The position numbers and the translations under genes were made by a program. Positions 26,438-35,307 of a DNA stretch of 64,000 bases are shown piece after piece. The stretch comes from Micromonospora sp. RP3T (GTDB lineage: Bacteria > Actinomycetota > Actinomycetes > Mycobacteriales > Micromonosporaceae). Location: assembly GCF_003027925.1 (NCBI RefSeq), contig NZ_PYPS01000015.1:90470-154469 (forward strand), read 5' to 3'. A model generated the notes under the pieces. That model made no database searches, was not told the DNA's origin, and was given only the letters and a program-made list of their open reading frames with translations. Position 1 is the stretch's first letter. Each line of letters opens with the position of its first letter.

Positions 26438-27631
26438 CTACCGGCGCGGCTGCTGCGGGACGCGGGGCCGCACGAACGGCGGCCCGGCGAAGATGAGGTC
26501 GGCCTTCAGCTCCTGGTACGACCGCTTCGGCTGGTAGTTCTCGTCGTACACGGTGGCGAGGCCCTCCGGCGGGTCCGAGAACGCGCCCGGCACCCAGGAG
26601 TGCTTGTCGGTGAAGCCCCAGAGCGTGAACGACAGGCAGTGCCGCTCGGCCAGGCAGGCGCGCAGCAGCGTGCTGAAGTTGGCCGCGGACGCCTGCAACC
26701 GGGGGTTGATCTCGGCGGAGTCGCCGGCCCGCACCCCGGCGGTGAGCTGGCTGCGCACGTCCACCTCGGTGAACGCGGTGGCCAGGCCCAGGCCGGCGAA
26801 CTTCCGCAGCGCGGCGGCGACCTGGAGCGTGTCGTAGTTGCCGTACTGGGTGCCCAGGTGGCCCTGGCTGCCGACGCCGTCGATCGGCACGCCCCGGGCC
26901 CGCAGGTCCCGCGCCATCTCGTAGACGAACTGCGTCTTGTCGTCGGCCGGGTTGCCGGAGCCGAACGCCTCGATGTTGTAGTCGTTGTAGAACAGCAGCG
27001 CGTTCGGGTCGGCGGCGCGCGCCCAGCGGAACGCGTCGGCGATGTAGCCGGGGCCGAGGTGCTCGGCCCAGAAGCCCTTGTAGTGCAGCGTGGACGGGGT
27101 GTCCCAGGGGTCGCTGACCGCCTCGTTCACCACGTCCCACTGCCAGATCCGGCCCTTGAAGTGGCGGACCACGGCGGTGATGTGGTCCCGCAGGATGCGG
27201 CGCAGCTCGGCGGTGTCGATGGAGCCGTCCTCGACGCCGCTGGTCAGCCACGCCGGCAACTGGTTGTGCCAGACCAGCACGTGACCACGGACCCGCTGGT
27301 GGTGCTGGCGGGCGAACGCGACCAGCTCGTCGGCCGGCCCCCAGTCGTAGGTGCCGCGGGTGGGTTCCAGGCTCTCCCACTTCATCACGTTCTCGGCGGT
27401 GACTGTGGAGAACTCGGACCCGACCAGCTCGCGGTAGCGCGGCTCGGCGGCGTTGTCGAGCGCGGCCATGTCGACAGCGGTGCCCACGTACAGGCCGTGC
27501 CGTTGGGCCAGGGCACGCAGGCTCTGCGCGGTCGGGTCGTAGGGGCGTCCGGCGGTGGCGGGTACGGCGTTGAGGGCGGCGGCGGTCGCCACGGCGACCA
27601 GGCCGGCGGCGATCCAACGGCTCGGCTTCAC
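26438..27631 (-). CDS. Secreted GH10 endo-1,4-beta-xylanase
   Basis: 397 residues from a GTG with GAAGGA six bases upstream. A Sec signal peptide ends near 'VPATA'. The catalytic domain is a complete GH10 barrel: acid/base Glu170 in 'WDVVNEAVSD', nucleophile Glu289 in 'AFTEVDVRS', and conserved 'GHVLVWHNQLP'. No carbohydrate-binding module. It cuts internal beta-1,4-xylosidic bonds in xylan outside the cell. It faces a GH5 gene across a shared promoter with CGAAACTT-type repeats. Confidence 0.96.
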   Translation of the reverse strand: MKPSRWIAAGLVAVATAAALNAVPATAGRPYDPTAQSLRALAQRHGLYVGTAVDMAALDNAAEPRYRELVGSEFSTVTAENVMKWESLEPTRGTYDWGPADELVAFARQHHQRVRGHVLVWHNQLPAWLTSGVEDGSIDTAELRRILRDHITAVVRHFKGRIWQWDVVNEAVSDPWDTPSTLHYKGFWAEHLGPGYIADAFRWARAADPNALLFYNDYNIEAFGSGNPADDKTQFVYEMARDLRARGVPIDGVGSQGHLGTQYGNYDTLQVAAALRKFAGLGLATAFTEVDVRSQLTAGVRAGDSAEINPRLQASAANFSTLLRACLAERHCLSFTLWGFTDKHSWVPGAFSDPPEGLATVYDENYQPKRSYQELKADLIFAGPPFVRPRVPQQPRR

Positions 27632-27652
27632 AGGTGTCCTTCCGGCAGCGGG

Positions 27653-27683
27653 CGAAACTTCCGGGAACTTTTCCGAAACTCGG
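27653..27683. promoter_or_regulatory. CGAAACTT-type repeats between GH10 and GH5 genes
   Basis: CGAAACTTCCG at 27653-27663 and CGAAACTCGG at 27674-27683 flank GGGAACTTTTCC (27663-27674). The element CGAAACTTTCG has been reported upstream of xylanase genes in actinomycetes (from memory); the first copy differs from it by one base. The cluster starts 22 bases upstream of the GH10 start. Confidence 0.5.
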
Positions 27684-27738
27684 CCGGAACATTACGGCCG
27701 TCGATGTGGCGTCGTCAATCGCCTGGCGCGCCGGTGTC

Positions 27739-27766
27739 TTGACACCTGCGGTTGTGAACGTAAACA
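27739..27766 (+). promoter_or_regulatory. Promoter of the GH5 gene
   Basis: A consensus TTGACA (27739-27744), 16 bases, then TAAACA (27761-27766). The implied leader to the GTG at 27798 is about 25 bases and carries GGAGG. Confidence 0.6.
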
Positions 27767-27797
27767 TAGATGGTTGTCTGTATATGGAGGTCTTCGC

Positions 27798-29279
27798 GTG
27801 AACGAGGTGCGGCGTAGTCGGTTGCTTATCGCGCTGGTGGGCGCGCTGATCGCGCTGGTGGGTGCCGTGGCGGTCGCCCCGACGCCGGCCGCCGCCGCCA
27901 CCGAGGGGTTCCGGGGGATGAACTGGGCGGTGCTGGGCGACAACTTCAGCACCGGCCCGCTCGTCGTGCAGGGCCTGAGCATGTCCGACAGCAACGCGAC
28001 CGTGCGGGCCAAGGCCAACGCCCTCTACGACGACATGGCGGCGACCATGGGCGTCAACACCGTCCGGCTGCCGATCAACACGCACACCGTGGGCACGGCG
28101 TGGTGGGAGGCGTACCGGGGCGCGATCGACGCCGCCACCGCGCGGGGCTTCAAGGTCATCCTCGCCTACTGGGAGGACGGCGCCGCCTCCGGCGGCCGGA
28201 TCACGAACCTCGCCGCCTGGAACGCGATGTGGTCCACGGTGACGAACACGTACGGCGCGAACCCCAACGTCTACTTCGAGCCGATGAACGAGCCGCACGG
28301 CTACAGCTCGGCGGAGTGGCGCGACGTCGCGGCCAACTGGCTCAGCTACCACTACTCGGCGGTGCCCGGTCGGGTGCTGATCGGCGGCACCGGCTTCAGC
28401 CAGGACCTGCGCGACGTCTGCAACGACCCCCGCTTCGCCGCGACGCTGTTCTCCTTCCACCACTACGCGTTCTTCTACGAGGCGATGAGCTACGACGCCT
28501 TCCGGAGCCACATCCAGACCCGCCTCGGGACCTGCGCCTCCCGCGCGGTGGCCACCGAGTTCGGCGCGCCGATGAACGACGGCCGCGACTACGCCGACGC
28601 CGCCAGCACCGACAACTTCGTCCGCCACATCCGCGCCATGGCCCAGGTCATGCGCGACAACCGGATGGGCGGCACCTACTGGCCGGCCCTCGGCGGCAAG
28701 CCCGGCACCATCGGGTACGACTGGTACTCGATGTTCTCGCTCAGCGGCAGCGGCACGAACCTCGACCTGACCGTCCGCAACCCCTCCGGCGCGGACCGGA
28801 TCCGCTACGGGTGGGGCGACACGATCGGCGGCGGGCCCACCACGCCGCCCCCGTCGACCGGGACGTTCTACCGGATCACGGTGCGCCACAGCGGCAAGGC
28901 GATGGACGTCCAGGCGCCGAACACCGACAACGGCGCGCGCGTCGGCCAGTACACGTACGGCGGCAACCCGTGGCAGCAGTGGCAGTTCGTCGACGCCGGC
29001 AGCGGCTGGTGGCGCCTCGTCAGCCGGCACAGCGGGAAGTGCCTCGACGTGACGGGCGCCTCGACCGCCGACGGCGCGGAACTCATCCAGTACACCTGCG
29101 GCAGCGGCGCCAACCAGCAGTTCCAGATGGTGGCCAGCGGTGGCTGGTTCCAGCTTCGGGCCCGGCACAGCGGCAAGTGCGTGGACGTGCCGGCCCTGTC
29201 GACCGCGGACGGCGTGGTCCTCAAGCAGTACGCCTGCAACACCGGCGCCAACCAGCAGTGGTCACGGACGCCCGTCTAG
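27798..29279 (+). CDS. Secreted GH5-family hydrolase with C-terminal ricin-type CBM13
   Basis: 493 residues from a GTG with GGAGG upstream. Signal peptide to about residue 35 ('APTPAAAA'). The catalytic domain (about 36-335) has the GH5 pair Glu165 in 'FEPMNEPHG' (acid/base) and Glu254 in 'VATEFGAP' (nucleophile). A Pro/Thr linker leads to a beta-trefoil CBM13 (about 357-493) with three repeats, each with a 'HSGK' and a QxW motif ('QQWQF', 'QQFQM', 'QQWSR'). CBM13 binds xylan or other polysaccharides. Subfamily and exact substrate (cellulose, mannan, xyloglucan) are not certain. Confidence 0.92.
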   Translation: MNEVRRSRLLIALVGALIALVGAVAVAPTPAAAATEGFRGMNWAVLGDNFSTGPLVVQGLSMSDSNATVRAKANALYDDMAATMGVNTVRLPINTHTVGTAWWEAYRGAIDAATARGFKVILAYWEDGAASGGRITNLAAWNAMWSTVTNTYGANPNVYFEPMNEPHGYSSAEWRDVAANWLSYHYSAVPGRVLIGGTGFSQDLRDVCNDPRFAATLFSFHHYAFFYEAMSYDAFRSHIQTRLGTCASRAVATEFGAPMNDGRDYADAASTDNFVRHIRAMAQVMRDNRMGGTYWPALGGKPGTIGYDWYSMFSLSGSGTNLDLTVRNPSGADRIRYGWGDTIGGGPTTPPPSTGTFYRITVRHSGKAMDVQAPNTDNGARVGQYTYGGNPWQQWQFVDAGSGWWRLVSRHSGKCLDVTGASTADGAELIQYTCGSGANQQFQMVASGGWFQLRARHSGKCVDVPALSTADGVVLKQYACNTGANQQWSRTPV

Positions 29280-29304
29280 TGCGCCTGCTGTCCGCTCGCC
29301 GGCA

Positions 29305-29934
29305 TCACCCGCGCATCGCGCCCCGGGTGACCCGGGCCGGCGGCGGCAGGGCGGTCCCCGTGGGTGCGGCCCGGAAGGCGTCGAGGGCCAGCGCCGCGAA
29401 CCGTCGCGCCGCCGCCACCCGTACGTCGGGCGCCGCCGCCCACAACCCGCGGCCGGCCATGAGCACCAGGATCAGGTCGTCGAGCACGAAGTCGGCCCGC
29501 AGCGAGCCCGCTTCCTGCGCCCGCCGGCACAGCAGCGCGAGCGACCGAAGCATGCGCGCGCGATGCGCCGCGAAGTCGACCGTCCCCGGGTACGACGACA
29601 GGAACGCGTCGACGAACCCCTGGTTGCGCGCGTTGAGCTCGGTGATGTCGGTGACGACCGAGCACAGCCCGCGCCAGGGCTCCGGGTCGGCGCACCCGGC
29701 ACGCACGATGCCGCCGCAGGCGCGCAGCTCGTCGGTGAACGCCTCGTCGATGAGCGCCTGCTTGGTCGGGAAACGCCGGTAGAGCGTCGCCGGCCCGACC
29801 CCGGCCCGGCGGGCGATCTCGCGCATCGGCACGTCCAGCCCGTGTTCGGAGAAGGCGGCCCGGGCGGCATCGAGCAGGCGGTCCCGGTTGTCGCGGGCGT
29901 CCGAGCGGAGCATGTGAGGCAAACGGTCGGCCAT
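29305..29934 (-). CDS. TetR-family transcriptional regulator
   Basis: 209 residues. Helix-turn-helix near residues 35-58 ('MREIARRAGVGPATLYRRFP'). The C-terminal domain resembles that of TetR proteins next to oxidoreductase genes. The ATG is eight bases behind a TAAACT box on the minus strand (29943-29948), indicating a leaderless message. It is divergent from a quinone-reductase-like gene, 49 bases away, and likely controls that gene and itself through the inverted repeat between them. Confidence 0.9.
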   Translation of the reverse strand: MADRLPHMLRSDARDNRDRLLDAARAAFSEHGLDVPMREIARRAGVGPATLYRRFPTKQALIDEAFTDELRACGGIVRAGCADPEPWRGLCSVVTDITELNARNQGFVDAFLSSYPGTVDFAAHRARMLRSLALLCRRAQEAGSLRADFVLDDLILVLMAGRGLWAAAPDVRVAAARRFAALALDAFRAAPTGTALPPPARVTRGAMRG

Positions 29935-29942
29935 GGGATCTC

Positions 29943-29977
29943 AGTTTAGCCAAGTGGACGGGGGCGTCCGTTACGTT
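29943..29977. promoter_or_regulatory. Divergent promoters and operator of the TetR/oxidoreductase pair
   Basis: GGACG-GGGG-CGTCC (29956-29969) lies between a TAAACT -10 box for the TetR gene (minus strand, 29943-29948) and a TACGTT -10 box (29972-29977), six bases before the ATG of the oxidoreductase gene. A repressor bound here would block both. Confidence 0.5.
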
Positions 29978-29983
29978 CGCCGC

Positions 29984-30943
29984 ATGAGAGCGATCAGCAT
30001 CCAGAGGTTCGGCGATCCCCGCGGTCTGGCCGTGGTCGACGTGCCGTCCCCCGTACCCGCGCCCGGCCAGCTGCTCGTCGCGACGGAGGCGATCGGCGTC
30101 GGCGGCGTCGACGCCGTCATCCGGCGCGGCACCCTGGGCGGCTACGGATTCCGCGCGGGCATCATCCCCGGCAGTGAGGTGGCCGGCCACGTGACCGCCG
30201 TCGGTGACGGCGTCGATCCGGCCTGGACCGGCCGGCGCGTGTGGGCGTTCACCGGGGTCGGCGGGGCCTACGCCGAACAGGCGGTCGCCCGCGTCGAAGA
30301 CGTCACCGCCCTGCCCGAGGGCCTCTCCCCGACCGACGCGGTGACGCTCGGCAGCTCGGGCCCGGTGGCCCACTTCGCGCTGGCCCACGCCCACTTCACC
30401 GAGGGCGAGTCCCTGTTGGTGCGGGGCGCCGCCGGAAGCATCGGCATCATGGCCGTCCAACTGGCCGCCGCCGGTGCCGCCGCCCCGATCGCGGTGACGA
30501 CCTCTTCCCCCGTCCGGGGTGACCGCCTGCGCGCCCTGGGCGCCACCCGGGTGCTGGACCGTGCCGGCGAAGGTCCCGGCTCACCCGCCGAGTTCGACGT
30601 CATCCTCGACATCGTCGGCGGCCCCGACCTGCCCTCGTTCGTCGACCGTCTCGCCGACAACGGCAGGCTGGTCTCGGTCGGCGTGGTCGCCGGTTTTCCA
30701 CCGGACGACCTCGGCGCGAAGCTGATCACGTCGTTCCGGCGTTCCCGCTCGTTCGCGACGTTCAGCCTCGACACGGTGCCCGAGCCCACCCGCAACTCCG
30801 TCCGGGAGGCCCAGTTCGCCGCGGCCGTCCGCGGAGACCTCGTCTCCGTGGTGCACGAGACCCTGCCGCTGGTCGAGGCCGCCGAGGCCCACCGGAAGAT
30901 GGACGCGGGCGAGGTGTTCGGCCGGATCGTGCTGACACCGTGA
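29984..30943 (+). CDS. NADPH:quinone-reductase-like MDR oxidoreductase
   Basis: 319 residues, medium-chain dehydrogenase fold. The catalytic domain lacks zinc ligands; 'PGSEVAGHVTAVGDGV' is the quinone-reductase version of the early motif. The NADP-binding loop is 'VRGAAGSIGIMAVQLAAAGA', followed by 'DVILDIVGGPDLP'. It reduces quinones or activated alkenes with NADPH; the substrate is unknown. No ribosome site, leaderless start. Regulated by the adjacent TetR protein by position. Confidence 0.9.
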   Translation: MRAISIQRFGDPRGLAVVDVPSPVPAPGQLLVATEAIGVGGVDAVIRRGTLGGYGFRAGIIPGSEVAGHVTAVGDGVDPAWTGRRVWAFTGVGGAYAEQAVARVEDVTALPEGLSPTDAVTLGSSGPVAHFALAHAHFTEGESLLVRGAAGSIGIMAVQLAAAGAAAPIAVTTSSPVRGDRLRALGATRVLDRAGEGPGSPAEFDVILDIVGGPDLPSFVDRLADNGRLVSVGVVAGFPPDDLGAKLITSFRRSRSFATFSLDTVPEPTRNSVREAQFAAAVRGDLVSVVHETLPLVEAAEAHRKMDAGEVFGRIVLTP

Positions 30944-30957
30944 GCCACCCGCCGCCG

Positions 30958-31962
30958 CTAGTCGAGCGGGCGGCAGGAGGCCCGCACCACCAGCTCGGTG
31001 GGCAGCCGGATGTGCGCGTCGCGTTCGACGCCGGCGATCAGGTCGATCAGCAGGCGTAGCGACTCCGCGCCCATCCGTTGCAGCGGCTGCCGGATCGTGG
31101 TCAGCGGCGGGTCCACGAGCGCCGACTCGGGGACGTTGTCGAAGCCGATCACCGACAGGTCGTCCGGCACCGGGATGCCCATGCTCCGGGCCACGTCCAG
31201 CGTGGAGATCGCGGAGAGGTCGTTGCCGGCGAAGATCGCGGTCGGCCGGTCGGGGAGCGCGAGCAGTTCCGCCGCCGTGCCGGCCGCGCCCTCGATCCGG
31301 AAGCCGCCGACGCGGACCAGCCGCTCGTCCACCGCCACGCCGGCGTCGGCCATGGCCTGGCGGAACCCGGCTTCCCGCAGGCGCGCCGACTCCAGGTCGG
31401 GCCGACCGCTGATGTGCCCGATCCGGCGGTGGCCCAGCGACAGCAGGTAGTTGGTCGCGAGCACCGCGCCGGCGAAGTTGTCCGAGTCGACGGTGGGCAG
31501 CCCGGACGGGCCGGTGTGCGGGTCGACGGCCACCACGTGGAAGCCGTGCTTGGTCTCGACCACGGTCGGCGTCACGATCACCGCGCCGTCGATGAGCGTC
31601 CCGGACAGGCGGGCCAGCGACCGACGCTCCCACCCGATGGCGGCGCCCTCGCCGTCGCCGCTGGAGTAGGCCAGCAACTGGTACCCGCTGCCGGCCACCT
31701 CGCGGGAGGCGCCCTTGAGCAGCTCGGTCGAGAACGGCTCGAACTCGGCGACCAGGATGCCCAGCACGTTCGTCCGGTGGCTGCGCAGGCTCTGCGCGCC
31801 CAGGTCGGCCTCGTACCCGAGGTCGTGGATGACCTGTCGCACGCGCTCGACGGTGGCCTGCGCGACGCCGTACCTCCCATTGACGACCTTTGATACGGTC
31901 GCCACCGAGACGCCGGCTGTGCGGGCCACGTCCGACATCTTGACGCGCTGCGGGAAGGTCAC
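30958..31962 (-). CDS. LacI-family repressor of the sugar uptake operon
   Basis: 334 residues. N-terminal helix-turn-helix 'VARTAGVSVATVSKVVNGR' with the hinge 'AQSLRSHRTNVLGIL', then a periplasmic-binding-protein-like sugar domain ending 'LVVRASCRPLD'. The start is set at the GTG 31962 without a clear ribosome site; an ATG at 31938 is possible and would give 'MSDVARTAG'. It is divergent from the sugar-binding protein gene, and a LacI-type operator overlaps that promoter. Its inducer is probably a xylo- or other oligosaccharide released by the nearby hydrolases. Confidence 0.93.
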   Translation of the reverse strand: MTFPQRVKMSDVARTAGVSVATVSKVVNGRYGVAQATVERVRQVIHDLGYEADLGAQSLRSHRTNVLGILVAEFEPFSTELLKGASREVAGSGYQLLAYSSGDGEGAAIGWERRSLARLSGTLIDGAVIVTPTVVETKHGFHVVAVDPHTGPSGLPTVDSDNFAGAVLATNYLLSLGHRRIGHISGRPDLESARLREAGFRQAMADAGVAVDERLVRVGGFRIEGAAGTAAELLALPDRPTAIFAGNDLSAISTLDVARSMGIPVPDDLSVIGFDNVPESALVDPPLTTIRQPLQRMGAESLRLLIDLIAGVERDAHIRLPTELVVRASCRPLD

Positions 31963-32008
31963 GACGACGATGATAGAGGTCTCGCGGGGCTGCGTCGCGA
32001 CGGTTCGA

Positions 32009-32054
32009 AAACGTTATCGATACCGATTGACATCGAGTTACGTGGCTGTAACAC
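32009..32054 (+). promoter_or_regulatory. LacI operator and promoter of the sugar ABC/GH3 operon
   Basis: AACGTTATCGATACCGATT (32010-32028) is a near-perfect palindrome centred on CG with the CGTTATCGATAACG look of actinobacterial LacI operators. Its right end overlaps the -35 box TTGACA (32027-32032), followed after 16 bases by TAACAC (32049-32054). Repressor binding would block polymerase. The leader is about 35 bases with GAGGAG before the ATG. Confidence 0.75.
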
Positions 32055-32096
32055 TCCCCGACAGGTAACCCGACTGAGTGGTCGAGGAGACATCTA

Positions 32097-33410
32097 ATGG
32101 CGATGAAACGCCGCGCCGGTGCCGTGTTGGCACTGTTGATGACCAGCGCCCTCGTCGCCGCCGGATGCAGCGGCGGTGGCGACGACGACAAGGCGGCTCC
32201 GGAGAGCGAGCTGTACAAGAACCCGGTGACCCTGACCTGGTGGCACAACGCCTCCCAGGACGGCCCCGGCAAGACGTACTGGGAGAAGGTCGCCAAGGAC
32301 TTCTCCACCGCCCACCCGACCGTCAAGATCGAGATTGAGGCGATCGAGACCAACCAGCTCCAGCGCACCCGGCTCCCGGCCGCGCTGCTGAGCAACGACC
32401 CGCCGGACGTCTTCCAGGCCTGGGGCGGCGGCGAGATGCGGGAGCAGGTGGAGGCCGACTACCTCAAGGACATCACCGACCAGGTCAAGACCGAGGTCGC
32501 CGACATCGGCTCCGCGGCCGAGATCTGGCAGGTCGACGGCAAGCAGTACGGCCTGCCGTACCGGATGGGCATCGAGGGCGTCTGGTACAACAAGGACATG
32601 TTCGCGAAGGCGGGCATCTCGGCGCCGCCGACCACCTTCGAGGAACTCAACGCCGCGGTCACCAAGCTCAAGGCCACCAACGTCATCCCGATCGCCCTCG
32701 GCGCCGGTGACAAGTGGCCGGCCGCGCACTGGTGGTACAACTTCGCGCTGCGCGCCTGCTCGGTGGACACGCTGAAGAAGGCCTCCACCGACCGGAACTT
32801 CGACGACCCGTGCTTCGTGAAGGCCGGCCAGGACCTCAAGACCTTCATCGACACCAAGCCGTTCCAGAACAACTTCATCGCCACGCCCGGCCAGAACGAC
32901 CCGACCAGCGCCAACGGTCTGCTCGCCAACGGCAAGGCCGCGATGGAGCTGATGGGCGACTGGAACCGGGGCACGCTGGACACGGTCGCCACCGACAAGG
33001 CGAAACTCGGCAAGTTCCTCGGCTGGTTCCCGGTGCCGGCGATCTCCGGTTCCGCCGGTGACCCGAAGGCGGCCCTCGGCGGGGGCGACGGATTCGCCTG
33101 CGCCAAGCAGGCTCCGGCGGAGTGCGTCGAGTTCCTCAAGTACCTCGTGAGCCCCGAGGTGCAGAAGGGCTACGCCGCCACCGGCACCGGCCTGCCGGTC
33201 GCCAAGGGCGCGGCGGACGGCGTGACCGACCCCGCGCTGAAGTCCATCCTGACGGCCACCTCCGAGGCCACGTACGTGCAGCTCTGGCTGGACACCGCCT
33301 ACGGCAGCACCGTCGGCAGCGCGATGAACGACGCCATCGTCGCCATCTTCGCCGGCAACGGCACGCCGGAGAAGGTCGTCTCCGCCATGAAGGCGGCCGC
33401 GAGCAAGTGA
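32097..33410 (+). CDS. Sugar ABC transporter substrate-binding lipoprotein
   Basis: 437 residues. Lipoprotein signal with lipobox 'VAAGCSGG' (Cys24), then a family 1 solute-binding protein: 'VTLTWWHNASQDGPG', 'SNDPPDVFQAWGGG', 'YGLPYRMGIEGVWYNKDMF' and 'PAAHWWYNFALRAC'. Aromatic residues at these places usually stack on sugar rings. It captures an oligosaccharide and passes it to the two permeases that follow with overlapping or near-abutting starts. The nearby xylanase, GH3 enzyme and LacI repressor suggest xylo-oligosaccharides or a related plant sugar. Confidence 0.93.
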   Translation: MAMKRRAGAVLALLMTSALVAAGCSGGGDDDKAAPESELYKNPVTLTWWHNASQDGPGKTYWEKVAKDFSTAHPTVKIEIEAIETNQLQRTRLPAALLSNDPPDVFQAWGGGEMREQVEADYLKDITDQVKTEVADIGSAAEIWQVDGKQYGLPYRMGIEGVWYNKDMFAKAGISAPPTTFEELNAAVTKLKATNVIPIALGAGDKWPAAHWWYNFALRACSVDTLKKASTDRNFDDPCFVKAGQDLKTFIDTKPFQNNFIATPGQNDPTSANGLLANGKAAMELMGDWNRGTLDTVATDKAKLGKFLGWFPVPAISGSAGDPKAALGGGDGFACAKQAPAECVEFLKYLVSPEVQKGYAATGTGLPVAKGAADGVTDPALKSILTATSEATYVQLWLDTAYGSTVGSAMNDAIVAIFAGNGTPEKVVSAMKAAASK

Positions 33411-34405
33411 CCTCCACCGACCAGACCCGGTTCCCCGCCGGCGGCGTCACCGCGCCGCCGGCGGGCTCCCGGCCCACCGGACGCGCCTCCTCCCGTCGGG
33501 CCGAGACCCGCCGCAAGTGGTACGAGATCGTCGGGCTCACCACGCCGGCGCTCGTCGTCTACGTGACGTTCGTGCTGGTGCCGATGGGCTTCGCGTTCTA
33601 CTACAGCCTGTTCCGGTGGCGCGGGGTGGGCCCACCCACCGAGTTCGTCGGCTTCAAGAACTACGTCCTCGCCTTCCAGGACCCGATCTTCCTGGACGCG
33701 CTGCGTAACAACGCGATCGTCGTGTTCGGGTCACTGCTGGTGCAGGGCCCGCTCGCGCTCGGCGTCGCGCTGCTGCTCAACCGCCGCTTCCGCGGGCGCG
33801 GCGCGTTCCGCCTGCTGGCGTTCGTGCCGTACGTGCTCGCCGAGGTCACCGTCGGCATCATGTGGAAGCTGATCCTGACCGGCGACGGCACTGCCGACGA
33901 ACTGCTGCGGGCACTGGGCCTGGGCGGCCTGGTCCAGGCGTGGCTCGCCGACCTCGACGTGGTCATCTGGACCCTGCTGTTCGTCCTCACCTGGAAGTAC
34001 GTCGGCTTCGCCATCATCCTGCTGCTCGCCGGCCTGTCCAACGTGCCGGAGGAGTTGACCGAGGCCGCCGCGATCGACGGCGCGAGCTGGTGGCAGACCC
34101 AACGCCACATCACGCTGCCGCTGCTCGGTCCGACGATCCGGATCTGGATGTTCCTGTCGGTGATCGGCTCGCTCCAGGTCTTCGACGTGGTCTGGGTGAC
34201 CTCGGTGCCCGCGGTGCGCTCCCTCGGCGCGTCGGCCACCATGGCCACCTACATGGTGGACAACGGCTTCTTCGCCCGGCTGTGGGGCTACGGCAACGCG
34301 GTGGCCGTGATCCTGTTCGTCATCTCCTTCGTGGCGGCGCTGCTGTTCCAGCGCTTCCTGCTCCGCCGCGACATCGAGGGCGCCATCACCAGAAGGGCGA
34401 ACTGA
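33407..34405 (+). CDS. Sugar ABC transporter permease (MalF type)
   Basis: 332 residues from a GTG that overlaps the binding-protein stop (GTGA). After a 35-residue polar N-terminus come six membrane helices. The EAA loop that docks the ATPase is 'EELTEAAAIDGASWWQTQRH'. It pairs with the next permease to form the channel. No ATPase gene is in the operon, so a shared MsiK-like ATPase encoded elsewhere is expected, as in many actinomycete sugar importers. Confidence 0.93.
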   Translation: MTSTDQTRFPAGGVTAPPAGSRPTGRASSRRAETRRKWYEIVGLTTPALVVYVTFVLVPMGFAFYYSLFRWRGVGPPTEFVGFKNYVLAFQDPIFLDALRNNAIVVFGSLLVQGPLALGVALLLNRRFRGRGAFRLLAFVPYVLAEVTVGIMWKLILTGDGTADELLRALGLGGLVQAWLADLDVVIWTLLFVLTWKYVGFAIILLLAGLSNVPEELTEAAAIDGASWWQTQRHITLPLLGPTIRIWMFLSVIGSLQVFDVVWVTSVPAVRSLGASATMATYMVDNGFFARLWGYGNAVAVILFVISFVAALLFQRFLLRRDIEGAITRRAN

Positions 34406-34407
34406 CC

Positions 34408-35268
34408 GTGACCGCGAACTCCGTCCTGCCCCCGTCCGCCGGGCGCCGGCCGATCTCCTGGGGCACGCCGCTGACGTACGCGCTCGCGCTCGCGGTCGCG
34501 GCCGTGTCGATCGCCCCGATCGTCTACGTCATCGTCGGCGGCTTCCGCACCACGCCGCAGATCGTCGCCGACCCGGCCGGGCTGCCCGACCCGTGGGTGT
34601 GGGAGAACTACGCGCGGGTGCTGACCCAGAGCGACTTCTGGCGGCAGGCGTTCAACAGCGCGGTGATCGCGTTCGGCACCACGCTCGGCGTGGTGGTGCT
34701 CGGCCTGTGCGCCGCGTTCGTGATCGCCCGGTACACGTTCCGCGGCCGGGAGGCGCTCAACACGTTCTTCACGCTCGGCCTGCTCTTCCCGGCCGGCGCG
34801 GCCATCCTGCCGCTCTACCTGATGCTGCGGGACCTGAACCTGATCAACTCGTACTACGCGGTGATCCTCCCGCAGGTCGCCTTCTCGTTGCCGATCACGA
34901 TCGTCATCCTGCGGCCCTTCCTGGCGGCCATCCCCCGGGAGTTGGAGGACGCGGCGGCGATCGACGGCGCGGACCGGCTCGGCTTCCTCTGGCGCATCGT
35001 GCTGCCGTTGTCGCGGCCCGCGCTCGTCACCGTCGGGATCCTCGCGTTCGTCGCGAGTTGGAACGCGTTCCTGCTGCCGCTGCTCGTCCTCGGCGACGTC
35101 AGCCTGCACACCCTGCCGCTGGGGGTGCAGAACTTCTCCAGCCAGTACACCACCGACACCGCGGGCGTTCTCGCCTTCACCTCGCTGGCGATGCTGCCGG
35201 CACTGCTCTTCTTCACGCTCGCCGAGAAGCAGATCGTCGGTGGCCTGCAGGGTGCGGTCAAGGGCTGA
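34408..35268 (+). CDS. Sugar ABC transporter permease (MalG type)
   Basis: 286 residues from a GTG, three bases after the previous stop, with AAGGGCGA upstream. Six predicted helices; the EAA loop is 'ELEDAAAIDGADRLGFLWR'. The C-terminal 'EKQIVGGLQGAVKG' is the usual end of MalG-type permeases. It forms the second half of the importer channel. Confidence 0.93.
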   Translation: MTANSVLPPSAGRRPISWGTPLTYALALAVAAVSIAPIVYVIVGGFRTTPQIVADPAGLPDPWVWENYARVLTQSDFWRQAFNSAVIAFGTTLGVVVLGLCAAFVIARYTFRGREALNTFFTLGLLFPAGAAILPLYLMLRDLNLINSYYAVILPQVAFSLPITIVILRPFLAAIPRELEDAAAIDGADRLGFLWRIVLPLSRPALVTVGILAFVASWNAFLLPLLVLGDVSLHTLPLGVQNFSSQYTTDTAGVLAFTSLAMLPALLFFTLAEKQIVGGLQGAVKG

Positions 35269-35307
35269 GCGGCAGCGGTACGAGCACAACCGAGGGAAAG
35301 GCACACC

